Positions 1 to 8,824 of a DNA stretch of 64,000 nucleotides are shown one piece after another. The notes under the pieces were generated by a model. It was not told the DNA's origin, did not search any database, and was given only the letters and a program-made list of their open reading frames with translations. The stretch is from Pseudomonadota bacterium. Lineage in GTDB: Bacteria; Pseudomonadota; Alphaproteobacteria; Rhizobiales; Pleomorphomonadaceae. Numbering within the stretch: position 1 is the stretch's first letter; each line of letters begins with the position of its first letter. The translations under genes were made by a program, and so were the position numbers. The stretch lies in NCBI GenBank assembly GCA_023436885.1, contig JAEZHI010000025.1:1-64000 (forward strand), in the 5' to 3' direction.

Positions 1-12
1 GCAATACGTTAT

Positions 13-54
13 GTGGACGCCCCTCTCTATCAAGTGGACGCCTCTCTCTATCAG
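13..54. repeat. Two tandem 21-bp repeats
   Basis: Two head-to-tail copies of a 21-base unit beginning GTGGACGCC and ending CTCTATCA at 13-33 and 34-54, with two mismatches. They lie directly before a REP-type palindrome. No coding frame is supported here. Confidence 0.7.
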
Positions 55-55
55 G

Positions 56-90
56 CTGTCATTCCCGCGCAGGCGGGAACCTCAGGCAGA
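56..90 (+). repeat. REP-type palindrome, GCAG-loop form
   Basis: Interspersed element reading CTGTCATTCCCGC, loop GCAG, GCGGGAA, CCTCAGGCAG. The stem is CCCGC/GCGGG. It is one of about a dozen copies in this window, all between genes. Confidence 0.85.
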
Positions 91-292
91 ACAAAACTCC
101 CGGCCGATATAGCACTCCATGTACATAAGGGTGCCCGATACACCCCTCAGCACCTTCTCGTCCCGAGGTACACCTTGAATTCGCGTGCGAATTCAACCGG
201 CTTTCGCAAGGATAACAGCTCGATAGGAGCCAGCAAGCGCTCGTCCAGCGGGAGTTTACAACGCCCTATCCGTTTGTTTCATAAATATAAAT
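91..292. other. Intergenic stretch with no gene seen
   Basis: The whole segment from 1 to 448 is non-coding apart from repeats. Reading frames in it consist of repeat sequence and have no ribosome binding site or family likeness. Nothing else is visible between the two REP elements. Confidence 0.5.
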
Positions 293-329
293 CTGTCATC
301 CTTGCGAAAGCGAGGACCTCAGGCAGAAT
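293..329 (+). repeat. REP-type palindrome, GAAA-loop form
   Basis: CTGTCATCCTTGC, loop GAAA, GCGAGGACCTCAGGCAG. The stem bases differ from the GCAG form on both arms (CCTTGC/GCGAGG against CCCGC/GCGGG), so pairing is kept by compensating changes. Confidence 0.85.
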
Positions 330-448
330 GAAACGAGCGGCTGATATAGCGCTCCAGGCACCTGAGGAAGCCGGCCGCTGTCCCCGGCGTAATTGACGGG
401 CGCACAGCCAGCGAGTTCCGCATTGGCTTGGCAAGCGACGGCGCCCCC

Positions 449-805
449 TCAGATGCGCGGCTTGGGGGCTGGCTCGCGGCCGGAATCGCCGGAATTCGGT
501 TCGCCCTTCGGTTCGATCAGCAGGACCTTGACCTCGGCCTTGGCGCGTGGGCGGTGCACGACGCCCTTGGGAACGACGAACAGCTCGCCGGCCTTGATGG
601 TGCGCGACGGCTCCCCCTCGATATCCATCTCCATCTCGCCTTCGAGGACATAGAAGAAGTCGTCGGTCGTATCGTGCTTGTGGAAGGGGTATTCGCCCAT
701 AAACTTCACGACCATCACGTCGTTGTCGTTATAGTCGGCAACCACATGCGGGTCCCAGTGGCTTGAAAACTGGCTCAGTTTGTCGGCGAGATTGACCGTC
801 TTCAT
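449..805 (-). CDS. Small cupin-domain protein
   Basis: A 118-residue single-domain cupin. Motif 1 is visible as H42-K-H44 followed by E55-G56, and motif 2 as PKG-VVH with H84; these are the usual metal ligands (His, His, Glu, His). The start at 805 is chosen over an in-frame ATG at 844 because AGGGAG sits six bases upstream. The C-terminal 20 residues are Pro- and charge-rich and probably disordered. Substrate is unknown: such minimal cupins include small-molecule isomerases, dioxygenase-like proteins and binding proteins. It is transcribed alone, 111 bases downstream of the SDR gene on the same strand. Confidence 0.85.
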   Translation of the reverse strand: MKTVNLADKLSQFSSHWDPHVVADYNDNDVMVVKFMGEYPFHKHDTTDDFFYVLEGEMEMDIEGEPSRTIKAGELFVVPKGVVHRPRAKAEVKVLLIEPKGEPNSGDSGREPAPKPRI

Positions 806-916
806 CTGCACTCCCTTGCCATTCCGATCGTTGACGAAAGGCAAGCCTTAGCAGCCCGCCGTATGCCGGTCTTGAACGATCGTGCGGCGGGCGGGTTGAG
901 CCGCCCGCCTCCATCC

Positions 917-1681
917 TCACGCCATTACGCGCTCGGCCGCGTCCATCGCCGCCACCGCATCGACGCCGGCAGGAATGCGCATCGGCGTTGACGCAGCGGT
1001 CGCTGCCCGCCACACCGCCTCGGCCACATCCACCGCGTGGGTCACTTCGTCCACCGGCTGCTTGGCCCATTCGGCGAACACGCCCTCGACGATCTCCGAA
1101 TAAGCCTCCGGAAAACCCGACGTCATCAGCCCCCGCGCGTTCTGGCCGAACGAAGTCTCCGGCGCCCGGCCGGGCAGCACGATGCGCACGCGAATGCCGA
1201 ACGGCTCGGCCTCCAGTGCCAGGCATTCGCTGAAGGCGTTCACCGCCGCCTTGCTGGCGGTATAGACCGACAGAAGATGCAACGGCTTCACCGTCACCGT
1301 CGACGTCACGTTGATGATGACGCCCGCCTTGCGCGCCCGGAACTGCGGCAGCACCGCCTGGGCCATCGCCATGGTGCCGAAGGTGTTGGTCTCGAAGATC
1401 TTGCGCACCGTGTCGATCGGCGTTCCCTCCAGCGCGTTGAGAAAGCCGACGCCGGCATTGTTGACCAGCACATCAACAGGCCCGGCTGCCTCGATGCAGG
1501 CGGCGATGCTCGCGCTATCCGTCACGTCCAGCGGCAGGATGGTCAGCCGCTCGGAGGCCGGCAGGATATCCGCCTTCGGTGTGCGCATCGTCGCCACCAC
1601 GTTCCAGCCGCGCTCCAGGAAATACTTGGCTGTCTCAAGCCCGAAGCCCGAGGAGCAGCCGGTGATCAATACCGTGTTCAT
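917..1681 (-). CDS. SDR family oxidoreductase
   Basis: Classical short-chain dehydrogenase/reductase of 254 residues, the usual family length. The NAD(P)-binding TGxxxGxG is TGCSSGFG at residues 7-14. NNAG follows in strand 4, and the catalytic S...YxxxK is present as YTASK. The start at 1681 gives the canonical N-terminus MNTVLITG; the frame remains open far upstream but that part is antisense to the AraC gene. It is divergent from the AraC-type gene at 1778 across about 96 bases, a usual arrangement for a regulator and its target. Substrate cannot be told. Confidence 0.9.
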   Translation of the reverse strand: MNTVLITGCSSGFGLETAKYFLERGWNVVATMRTPKADILPASERLTILPLDVTDSASIAACIEAAGPVDVLVNNAGVGFLNALEGTPIDTVRKIFETNTFGTMAMAQAVLPQFRARKAGVIINVTSTVTVKPLHLLSVYTASKAAVNAFSECLALEAEPFGIRVRIVLPGRAPETSFGQNARGLMTSGFPEAYSEIVEGVFAEWAKQPVDEVTHAVDVAEAVWRAATAASTPMRIPAGVDAVAAMDAAERVMA

Positions 1682-1777
1682 GGCGCTATCCTTTCGTTTT
1701 TGATGAAATGAGAATAGATCGCAGGAGCCGGACCTGCTACAATACGAAGTCCAGAATCCTTTTACGAGCGTCCGGAA

Positions 1778-2671
1778 ATGACTGATCCCCTGGCTGAGGT
1801 CGTCACCCTTCTCCAGCCCAGCGCCTCCTTCTCCAAGCTGGTCGAGGCGGCGGGCAGCTGGCGGGTACGGCGGGTCGAGGAGGGCCGGCCCTTCTATGCC
1901 GCCATCCTCGAAGGCAGCTGCCGCCTCGAAGTCGACGGCCACCCGCCGATCATTGCCGAGAAGGGCGACTTCCTGCTGGTGCCCTCGATCAACGATTTCG
2001 CCACCTCCAGCCTGACGCCGCCACCCGAAAACGTGGTGACGCGGCCGCTGGAGATCGGCCCGCGCCGCTACCGGCTCGGCCGGACGGACGGCCCGCCGGA
2101 GGTGCGCATGGCCGTCGGCTATTGCGCCTTCCGCTCGGCCGATGCCGACCTCATCTTGTCGCTGCTGCCGCGCCTCGTCCTGGTGCGGGGCGAGCCGCGC
2201 CTTGCCACGCTCGTCGAGCTGGTGGACGAGGAGGCGCGCGCCGCCCGCCCGGCCCGTGACGTCATCCTCACCCATCTCCTGGAAGTGCTGCTGATCGAGG
2301 CGCTGCGCGCCAGTGGCCGCGAGAGCCCCACGCCCGGCCTCATCAACGGCCTCGCCGACGAACGCCTCGCCGTCGCCCTCCGCCGCCTGCACGAAGACCC
2401 GACGCGCGCCTGGACGGTGCCGGAACTCGCCAAGGAAGCCGGCCTCTCCCGCTCCGTCTTCTTCGAACGCTTCCGCCGCGTCGTCGGCCTGCCGCCGATG
2501 GACTACCTCCTCGCCTGGCGCATGGCGCTGGCCAAGGATCTCCTGCGCCGCGAGGAAGCCGCCGTCTCGGAAGTCGCCGAACGCGTCGGCTACGCTTCGG
2601 CGAGCACCTTCACCATCGCCTTCTCAAGGCACGTCGGCGTGCCGCCGGGAAGGTATGCGAAGGGGGCGTGA
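1778..2671 (+). CDS. AraC family transcriptional regulator (cupin N-domain)
   Basis: 297 residues. The N-terminal half looks like the cupin-type AraC ligand-binding domain, with short beta-rich segments such as GSCRLEVDG. The C-terminal ~100 residues carry the double helix-turn-helix, including WTVPELAKEAGLSRSVFFER and the closing family signature around VAERVGYASASTFTIAFSRH and GVPPGRY. Divergent from the SDR gene at 917-1681, so it probably controls that gene and itself. Ends 27 bases before the convergent FUSC gene. Confidence 0.92.
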   Translation: MTDPLAEVVTLLQPSASFSKLVEAAGSWRVRRVEEGRPFYAAILEGSCRLEVDGHPPIIAEKGDFLLVPSINDFATSSLTPPPENVVTRPLEIGPRRYRLGRTDGPPEVRMAVGYCAFRSADADLILSLLPRLVLVRGEPRLATLVELVDEEARAARPARDVILTHLLEVLLIEALRASGRESPTPGLINGLADERLAVALRRLHEDPTRAWTVPELAKEAGLSRSVFFERFRRVVGLPPMDYLLAWRMALAKDLLRREEAAVSEVAERVGYASASTFTIAFSRHVGVPPGRYAKGA

Positions 2672-2698
2672 GGGCTCGCAGGCTCCGGGAGCAGCCGA

Positions 2699-3838
2699 CT
2701 ACTGCCGATGGGCACGCTGTTTCTCGCGCTCGGCCGCCTGAACGGCGAGATAGTGACGCTCGTCGAGGGTAGAGAGCAGGATGGAGATGACGATGCCGAC
2801 CGCCGCCCCCAGGAGCGTATCCAGCACGCGCTCGGCCGCCATTTCCGGCCCGGCGACGCCGAGGGACGCCAGATGCACCATCAGCAGAGCCATCGGCGTC
2901 ACCGCGATCTGGCCGAGCCCATAGTTGGTACCGATGATCGCCTCGGCGACGAACTGCAGCACGACCACACCTGCCATGACGGCCCAGGGCGATGGTGAAA
3001 ACTGCAGGAACACCCAGGCGAACGCGGCGCCCACGACCGTGCCGAACATGCGCTGCAGTGCCCTGTGCATGTTGATGTGGAGGTAGGCGCCCTGCATGAC
3101 GGCAATCGTCCCCATGGCCGCCCAGACAGGATGCGCGACGCCCAGCGTGTGGCTCGCGAAGATGGCGATACCCGCGCCGACGACGATGCGCAGCGTGGCG
3201 ATCAGGCGGTGCCCGAGCGGGCGCGGATGATCCACCGGCAGGGCCGGCGCTTCCGGCGGATGGCGCCGCAGAGCCTCGCTTGCCGTGCAGATGCCCCAGG
3301 CCAGGATCGCCACCACGCCCGTCGCGGCGGTCCGCGCGAAAACCTCGTGCAAACTGGCGGGCGGCGCCATCGCGGCACCGGCGGCAAAGACGAAGATCAG
3401 CGCCCCCGGCGGGCCGAACCCGCCGGAAACCACGACGAGGAAGAACACCCCGCAGCCAAGCGCAAGAAGGGCGAGCTGGGCCGGCAGCGCCATCCCTGTC
3501 CAGGCGACGGTCGACATGACGCAGACGGCAAGGGTCTGGCAGAGCGCACAGAGGAGCAGAATCCGGCCGCGCCGATTGGGCGCCGAGAACCGACCGAACA
3601 GCGCCACCATCGTGCCGAGCGCGGCAAAGCCGATCAACTGCGGCCAGGGAGAAGCGTAGAAAATGGGGAGGGCCACCGCGCCGGCGGCGGCCGCCTGCAA
3701 ACCCGCCAGTGCCGAAATGCGCCAGGCAGCCGGCTTGCCGAAGGCGAGACTTGCCCGCATCTCATGCGGTCTCAGCACATGGGCGAGCGCGGCGATGCGG
3801 CTCATCGGCGCGGGAGCGGTGCGATCGGCGTCGGTCAT
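2699..3838 (-). CDS. FUSC family membrane protein (AaeB-like efflux)
   Basis: 379 residues with about ten hydrophobic segments in two blocks separated by a hydrophilic stretch near the middle, as in FUSC/aromatic-acid exporter-like proteins (inner membrane). The C-terminal block includes HPVWAAMGTIAVMQGAYLH, resembling the conserved FUSC repeat. The start codon overlaps the stop of the MarR gene by four bases (ATGA), so the two are translationally coupled. Likely role is export of an aromatic or phenolic compound sensed by the MarR protein; that is inference from family and context. Confidence 0.85.
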   Translation of the reverse strand: MTDADRTAPAPMSRIAALAHVLRPHEMRASLAFGKPAAWRISALAGLQAAAAGAVALPIFYASPWPQLIGFAALGTMVALFGRFSAPNRRGRILLLCALCQTLAVCVMSTVAWTGMALPAQLALLALGCGVFFLVVVSGGFGPPGALIFVFAAGAAMAPPASLHEVFARTAATGVVAILAWGICTASEALRRHPPEAPALPVDHPRPLGHRLIATLRIVVGAGIAIFASHTLGVAHPVWAAMGTIAVMQGAYLHINMHRALQRMFGTVVGAAFAWVFLQFSPSPWAVMAGVVVLQFVAEAIIGTNYGLGQIAVTPMALLMVHLASLGVAGPEMAAERVLDTLLGAAVGIVISILLSTLDERHYLAVQAAEREKQRAHRQ

Positions 3839-4308
3839 TGATCGCCGCCCCTACGCTTGTCGTCCTCAAGCCGGGTCATGCGCCGGTCGATCGTCCTGAA
3901 GTGCGCGAGCATGGCCGAGAGGTCGGCGTCCGACATGTCAGCCAGCATCGCCTCTTCCGCCTTCGCCAACTCCTCGGCAATCTCCGTCACCCGCTGCTCG
4001 CCCTTCGGCGTCAGCGATATGCGCCGGCAGCGCCCGTCGCTCTCGTCGCGATGCCGCTCGATCAGCCCGCCGTGTTCCAGAATGTCGAGAACGCGCACGA
4101 GGCTGGACGCATCGACGCCGACCAGCGCAGCAAGCTCCTTGTGCGTGATGTCGCCGCCGGATTGGCGGAGATGGATCAGCGGCACCCAAGTGGCGTCCGT
4201 CAGGCCGACTTCGGCCAGATGGGCGTCCACCTGCCGCCGCCAACGCCGAGCCAGCAGGGAAAAGCGAATTCCGAACACGGAACGAGGGGAGACCGTTTCT
4301 TTCAACAT
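3835..4308 (-). CDS. MarR family transcriptional regulator
   Basis: 157 residues with a typical MarR winged helix: recognition region VDASSLVRVLDILEHGGLIE followed by the wing R-DESDGRCRRI and LTPKGEQ. It is the first gene of a two-gene unit with the FUSC exporter (4-base overlap). The 172-base region upstream (4309-4480) would hold its promoter and operator; the AT-rich stretch at 4320-4350 is the likeliest place. MarR proteins of this arrangement usually repress their own exporter operon and are released by phenolic ligands. Confidence 0.92.
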   Translation of the reverse strand: MLKETVSPRSVFGIRFSLLARRWRRQVDAHLAEVGLTDATWVPLIHLRQSGGDITHKELAALVGVDASSLVRVLDILEHGGLIERHRDESDGRCRRISLTPKGEQRVTEIAEELAKAEEAMLADMSDADLSAMLAHFRTIDRRMTRLEDDKRRGGDQ

Positions 4309-4480
4309 GCGACTTTAGTAGCAATTATAGTTTGATTTGCAAATCAAGTTATTGAGATGGAGTGCAGCGGCGGGAGGAGCCACCGCGGCGGCTGTCCTCC
4401 GCCGCCACGATCTCAGGGCGCGTCGGCATGCCGCCGGCAAGGTAGGCGCAAGGCGAAGCATCGCCTCGCATATCGATCGA

Positions 4481-6040
4481 TCACGCCGTCAGCTTGAAGT
4501 CATCTTCTGCGGGCGTGGTGAGACGACAGTTTGCCGTGCTCCGTGCCGCACTGCGGCTGACGTGGGCCTCTTCCTCCTCGTCCTGCGGCGCGCCCCAGAA
4601 GGCTTCGACTGACGGACCCTCTGCCGTGCGCCGGTCAATGAGGAAGCGGAACCACTCGTGAAACCAGACGCGCCGCCCCATCTCCGCATACCATTGCATG
4701 GCGTGGCGCAAACCGGCGTCAGGCTGCAGGAAGGTGCGGTAGATCGCCTTCGGTCTGGCCTGAAGCACCATCTCGGTGAACTTCACCCAAGCCAATACGC
4801 GCCACGCCGGCATGTTGCGGGTTGAAAGAACCTGGTGCTTGTAATCCCAGAGGCGCCGGTCGGTCTGGATCACCTGCCGGCTGGCCGCCTCCCTGAAGAA
4901 CGGGGTCCAGCGATGCGGCGAGACATAGAGCATCTGGATCTGGTCCGGATCATAGGCCAGCAGCTTTCTGAGACCGTTCCAATGATCCCGGTCGGTCTCC
5001 TCCTCGAAGCCGACCACCCAGGTGGCCATGGAGAGAATGCCGTTCCGGCGCAGCAGCTTGATCGCCTCGCGATCGGTGGCCGTCGCGCCGCCCTTGCGGA
5101 TGCGCGCCAGCGTCTTCTCGTCGGTATTCTCCATGCCGAGCAGGAAGCGCTGCCAGCCCGCCTGCTTGTAAAGCGGCAGAATGTCGGCATCGCGGACGAT
5201 GTCGTCGGCGCGCGTCGATCCGACGAGGATGACGTCCACCTTCTCGGCGATCAGGGCTTCGAGAAAGGCGATCCAGGCCTTGCGCGACACTGTCGGGTTT
5301 TCGTCGGCGAAGTTGAACACCTTGACGCCGTGCTCCCGATGGAGCCGCGCGATTTCCTGCGCGAACAGCCGGGGATCGCGGTGGCGCCAGCGCGTCCAGA
5401 AGCCGCGTTGGCCGCAATAGCTGCAGAGATGTGGACAGCCGCGTGAGAACTGCACCACCACGGCGCGCAGCCCGCCCCAATAGGAATAGCGGGCGTGGTC
5501 GATCAGCTCCCAGCCGATGCGATAGGCATCGAGGTCGGCGATGACCGGCGCCGGCGGCATGGCAACGGGAACGCCGCCGTGGCGAAAGGCGATGCCGGTC
5601 AGCTCGAACAGCGAGCTTCCCGTCGCCAGCGCGGCGACGAGGCGGCGCACCGTTTCCTCACCCTCTCCCCGCACGACAGCCGTCACATAGGGCTCCCGCC
5701 CCAGAACCTCGCGCCAATGATAGGTGGGATAGACGCCGCCATAGATGATCCTGACATCGGGGCACCGCTCGGCGATCCGGCGCGCCACCATCTCGATCAC
5801 CGGGTGGCCCGACGTCGAGCCGGAATGCCCAAACATGACGATGTCGGGCGCACGCGCCACTGCCTCGTCGACAATCGCATCGATCGGCATCGGTCCGAAT
5901 TCGGCATCGATGAGCGACACCTCGTGTCCGTCGTCGATCAGTGGCCCGCCGATCGCCAAGAGGCCGAGCGGCGGCAGATGATCGTCGGGAATGCGGCTGC
6001 CGATGGAGGGATGCGGCACATTGATCAGGAGGATACGCAT
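4481..6040 (-). CDS. B12-binding radical SAM protein (BchE-like, substrate unknown)
   Basis: 519 residues. The N-terminal ~150 residues form a cobalamin-binding domain (MRILLINVPHP...PPLGLLAIGG...DIVMFGHSGS). The radical SAM core carries the [4Fe-4S] motif CxxxCxxC at C202, C206 and C209, followed by the usual glycine-rich and GMEN segments. The C-terminal part resembles the tail of the BchE-like class. The start at 6040 has GGAGAG upstream and lies 11 bases after the uppS stop, so both form one operon. Database names for this class often say Mg-protoporphyrin ester cyclase, but no bacteriochlorophyll genes are present. A methyl transfer or oxidation on an isoprenoid made by the neighbour is possible, not shown. 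Confidence 0.85.
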   Translation of the reverse strand: MRILLINVPHPSIGSRIPDDHLPPLGLLAIGGPLIDDGHEVSLIDAEFGPMPIDAIVDEAVARAPDIVMFGHSGSTSGHPVIEMVARRIAERCPDVRIIYGGVYPTYHWREVLGREPYVTAVVRGEGEETVRRLVAALATGSSLFELTGIAFRHGGVPVAMPPAPVIADLDAYRIGWELIDHARYSYWGGLRAVVVQFSRGCPHLCSYCGQRGFWTRWRHRDPRLFAQEIARLHREHGVKVFNFADENPTVSRKAWIAFLEALIAEKVDVILVGSTRADDIVRDADILPLYKQAGWQRFLLGMENTDEKTLARIRKGGATATDREAIKLLRRNGILSMATWVVGFEEETDRDHWNGLRKLLAYDPDQIQMLYVSPHRWTPFFREAASRQVIQTDRRLWDYKHQVLSTRNMPAWRVLAWVKFTEMVLQARPKAIYRTFLQPDAGLRHAMQWYAEMGRRVWFHEWFRFLIDRRTAEGPSVEAFWGAPQDEEEEAHVSRSAARSTANCRLTTPAEDDFKLTA

Positions 6041-6051
6041 CTTGCTCTCCT

Positions 6052-6729
6052 TCAGGCCGCAGCAGTGATGAGGGCGCCGAAACGCCGCTGACGTCCGGCA
6101 AAACTTGCTAGCGCCGCGGCAAGTTCTTCGGCGTTGAAGTCCGGCCATTTCACCGGCGTGAAATGCAGTTCGGCATAGGCGCATTCCCAGAGCATGAAGT
6201 CCGAGAGGCGCTGCTCGCCACCGGTGCGGATCAAGAGGTCAACATCACCGGTGCCGAGCGCTTCGCCCAGCCGCTCCGGGTCCGCCCCACTCCGCAGTGC
6301 CTTCGCCATTTCGTGACGGCTAGAATAGTCGATGGCAACGCGGAGATGCAGGCGCGCGCCGCCCATGGTCGCCCGTTCGGCCTCGGCAATCGCCTCCACC
6401 AGCGGTGCGGCCAAGCGGTCGCGGCGACCGATGACGCTGAGCCGCACGCCCTTGGCGGCGAGCGCCGCCGTCTCCTTGTTGAGATAGCCACCCAAGAGAT
6501 CGAACAGGATGGAAACCTCCGATTTCGGCCGCTTCCAGTTATCCGAGGAGAAGGTATAGAGCGTCAGGCTACCCAGACCCTCGGTAAGCGCCGCGTCGAC
6601 GATCCGACCGACCGTCTCGACACCAGCCTTGTGGCCAACCGATCGCGGAAGACCGCGCTCGCTGGCCCAGCGGCCGTTGCCATCCATGATGATGGCGACG
6701 TGAAGTTTGTCATAAAATCTAGTTTCCAT
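6052..6729 (-). CDS. cis-Prenyltransferase (UppS family), stand-alone copy
   Basis: 225 residues with the cis-prenyltransferase signature HVAIIMDGNGRWA, catalytic Asp16, and the C-terminal RTGGEQRLSDF...ELHF...WPDF block. Two usually strict positions differ: SSDNWKRP where SSENW is common, and LWECAYAEL where LWQSAYAEL is common. Start 6729 (METRFYD) is preferred over 6762 because AAAGG precedes it. The housekeeping uppS of alphaproteobacteria normally sits in the frr-cdsA-dxr-rseP-bamA cluster; here it instead heads an operon with the B12 radical SAM gene. It may be a second, pathway-specific enzyme. Confidence 0.88.
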   Translation of the reverse strand: METRFYDKLHVAIIMDGNGRWASERGLPRSVGHKAGVETVGRIVDAALTEGLGSLTLYTFSSDNWKRPKSEVSILFDLLGGYLNKETAALAAKGVRLSVIGRRDRLAAPLVEAIAEAERATMGGARLHLRVAIDYSSRHEMAKALRSGADPERLGEALGTGDVDLLIRTGGEQRLSDFMLWECAYAELHFTPVKWPDFNAEELAAALASFAGRQRRFGALITAAA

Positions 6730-6958
6730 CACAAACCTTTCAGGCGCACGTATCCCCTGCACCGGAGGCGCCGCTGGTGGGATCAGGGAGGAGAGGAAGT
6801 AGGAGTTAGCGTCTCGGAGACTGACTCGAAATTCGCTGGGTTGTGGCAGATGGCGATGGTTTCGAGAACCGGAGCGGAGCGAACTTGAAGTTCGTGAGCA
6901 CCGGAAGCGCAGAAATCGAAGCTAGATGCCCGATCCAGTAGGGTTTCGGGTCAGGCTC

Positions 6959-7321
6959 TCATGCCGGTTTCGGAGGCGGGTCGGCCGCCACCTTGCCGGC
7001 GGCCCGCTCGGCGTCCTTCAGAACCTGCTCGAGCACGCCGAGATAGTCGAGAAAGCGCTGGCGGCCGGCATCGGTCAGCAACACCCGCGTATGCGGCCGG
7101 TTGCCTTCGTAGCCCTTTTCCACGGTGACCAGCCCGGCCTCATCGAGCACCTGCAGGTGGCGGCTGAGGTTGCCGTTGCTGAGGTCGCAGAGGTGGGCGA
7201 GATCGTTGAAGGCGAGGCCGCGCGGGTGCGACATCAGCGACGTCAGGATGCCCAGGCGGGCCTTCTCGTGCATGACGCGGTCGAGCCCGTCATAGGCGTA
7301 GCGCGCCTTGTCATTCGCCAT
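6959..7321 (-). CDS. Winged-helix transcriptional regulator
   Basis: 120 residues of the short ArsR/MarR-like winged-helix type that begins with a 'YDGLDRVMHEKARLGIL' segment. The helix-turn-helix is LCDLSNGNLSRHLQVLDEAG, followed by a wing with RPHTRV and LTDAG. The start 7321 has GGAG upstream and overlaps the preceding membrane-protein gene by 11 bases. That pairing is common for this regulator class, which often controls a partner membrane protein. The last ~20 residues are Ala/Pro-rich. Confidence 0.88.
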   Translation of the reverse strand: MANDKARYAYDGLDRVMHEKARLGILTSLMSHPRGLAFNDLAHLCDLSNGNLSRHLQVLDEAGLVTVEKGYEGNRPHTRVLLTDAGRQRFLDYLGVLEQVLKDAERAAGKVAADPPPKPA

Positions 7322-7931
7322 GCTTTTTCTCCGTCGCATGCCATGTCACGGCGGCCATCAAGCTTTGGCCGACGAAAAACGGAATGCCCATGAACCAAGG
7401 CGACAGGGCGTGGCCACGGCCCGCCATCAGCAGCACGCAGAAGCCCGAGAGGAAATACCACGCCGCCGCCAGCATGGTCTGCCCCGGCAGCAGGCGCGCC
7501 GCCGCGAAAATGCCCAGCGCCACAAGGATCTGCCACAGCCCAGGCAGCATCCACAGCACATCCGGCGCTGACGAAAGGGCAAAGACGAACAGCGCCGCTC
7601 CAGCCATGCCCACCGGCAGGAACTGCAGCAAGGCATTCTGCAGCAGTGTCGTGGCAAGCGACGACCCGTCCTTCCGCCACCGCCGCGCAATCTCGCCGCC
7701 CAGGATACCGACGGCGGCAATCGCCGTGATGATCCAGACGGCGAAATAGGACAGCGGATCATTCGCCGTGGCATCGATCAAGACGCTCTGAAACATAGCC
7801 ACGCCAAGCGCCAACAGGCCGGTCGCCGCAAGCGCCGCCGGGCCAAGACCACGAAACAGGCTGCTCATCGCCACCTGCTCGCGGATCGCGGAGATGTCCG
7901 CCAGGGCTCGATCGATATCCCGCATTTGCAT
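7311..7931 (-). CDS. Integral membrane protein, partner of the winged-helix regulator
   Basis: 206 residues with about five to six hydrophobic helices beginning near residue 28 (GPAALAATGLLALGVAMF) and ending near residue 190. The hydrophilic N-terminus is MQMRDIDRALADISAIREQ. No enzymatic motif is visible. It precedes the regulator gene and overlaps it by 11 bases, so the two are cotranscribed. The pattern matches small membrane proteins of unknown function encoded with HTH regulators in many proteobacteria. Confidence 0.8.
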   Translation of the reverse strand: MQMRDIDRALADISAIREQVAMSSLFRGLGPAALAATGLLALGVAMFQSVLIDATANDPLSYFAVWIITAIAAVGILGGEIARRWRKDGSSLATTLLQNALLQFLPVGMAGAALFVFALSSAPDVLWMLPGLWQILVALGIFAAARLLPGQTMLAAAWYFLSGFCVLLMAGRGHALSPWFMGIPFFVGQSLMAAVTWHATEKKHGE

Positions 7932-8141
7932 CTCACATAAGTTTGCAATACAAACTTAGCGCAAGCGAGGGGAATTGCAAGCGGAAATTGATGGGCGCAG
8001 GCAGTCCGAGTTTGACCGGATCTATCTGCTTCCGGCATCCTGAACAGCTCAACTGGCGGGAAGCCCGTCCGACCCAATGCTGCCTGATCCCGACAGGGAG
8101 GGAAGATATCGAGGCAGCGCCACGCACAAGGGAGGATCACC

Positions 8142-8552
8142 ATGACCGATCAAGACGCGCCATCCGCCCGGATCGACGCCAAGCTCGTCAGTCTCGGCGA
8201 CTGGCGGGGCGAACTGCTGAAACGCATGCGCGCCCTGATCCACGAGGCCGATCCCGACGTCGTCGAAGCCGTGAAATGGGTGAAGCCCACCAACCCCTCG
8301 GGCGTCCCCACCTGGGAACACGCCGGCATCCTCTGCACCGGCGAGGTCTACAAGACCTACATCAAACTTACCTTCGCACAGGGGGCGGCGTTGGCAGATC
8401 CGGCAGGGCTGTTCAACGCCGGCTTTGGCGGCGGAACGAGGCGGGCGATTGATATCCGGGAAGGCGAGACGGTGGATGGAGAGGCATTCAAGGCGCTGGT
8501 GCGGGAGGCGGTGGCGCTGAATGTGGGGAAGAAGGGGGCGGGAAAGAGGTAG
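8142..8552 (+). CDS. DUF1801 domain-containing protein
   Basis: 136 residues matching the DUF1801 pattern: RMRALIHEADPDVVEAVKW with a following VPTWEHAGILCTGE and a C-terminal helical region. GGGAGG lies six bases before the ATG. Function of the family is not established. Monocistronic; a strong palindrome at 8744-8777 probably terminates it. Confidence 0.85.
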   Translation: MTDQDAPSARIDAKLVSLGDWRGELLKRMRALIHEADPDVVEAVKWVKPTNPSGVPTWEHAGILCTGEVYKTYIKLTFAQGAALADPAGLFNAGFGGGTRRAIDIREGETVDGEAFKALVREAVALNVGKKGAGKR

Positions 8553-8743
8553 ACGCGGAACGGCGAGTGCGTTGACCGACCCGAGCACTTCAGAGCAGCT
8601 GATGTCTGCCGTAGGGCCGGAAGCGGACTGACAGGTCTCGGAGCCGGGAGAAAGCCACAGAGCTGAGCGCCATGACCGGCTCCGACATCATTCCGGTCAT
8701 GTTCTGGCTACGCTTGCACGTCCCAGAGTTACCGCCCATTGCG

Positions 8744-8777
8744 ACCGTGCCTTGCTACCGGAGCTGCAAGGCACGGT
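8744..8777. terminator. Bidirectional terminator hairpin
   Basis: Perfect 11-bp inverted repeat ACCGTGCCTTG / CAAGGCACGGT with a 12-base loop, followed by TTAT on the plus strand. It stands between the convergent DUF1801 gene and SDR gene. Confidence 0.65.
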
Positions 8778-8824
8778 TATGCGATGTTGGGATCAGACCG
8801 ATTGCCCATCGGCAGCCCCGCGCT

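Noticed and set aside
1..448. Small ORFs in the first 450 bases
   Set aside because: They consist of REP and tandem-repeat sequence without ribosome sites.
4481..6040. BchE, anaerobic Mg-protoporphyrin ester cyclase, and thus phototrophy
   Set aside because: No bacteriochlorophyll, carotenoid or reaction-centre genes nearby; this class is often over-named.
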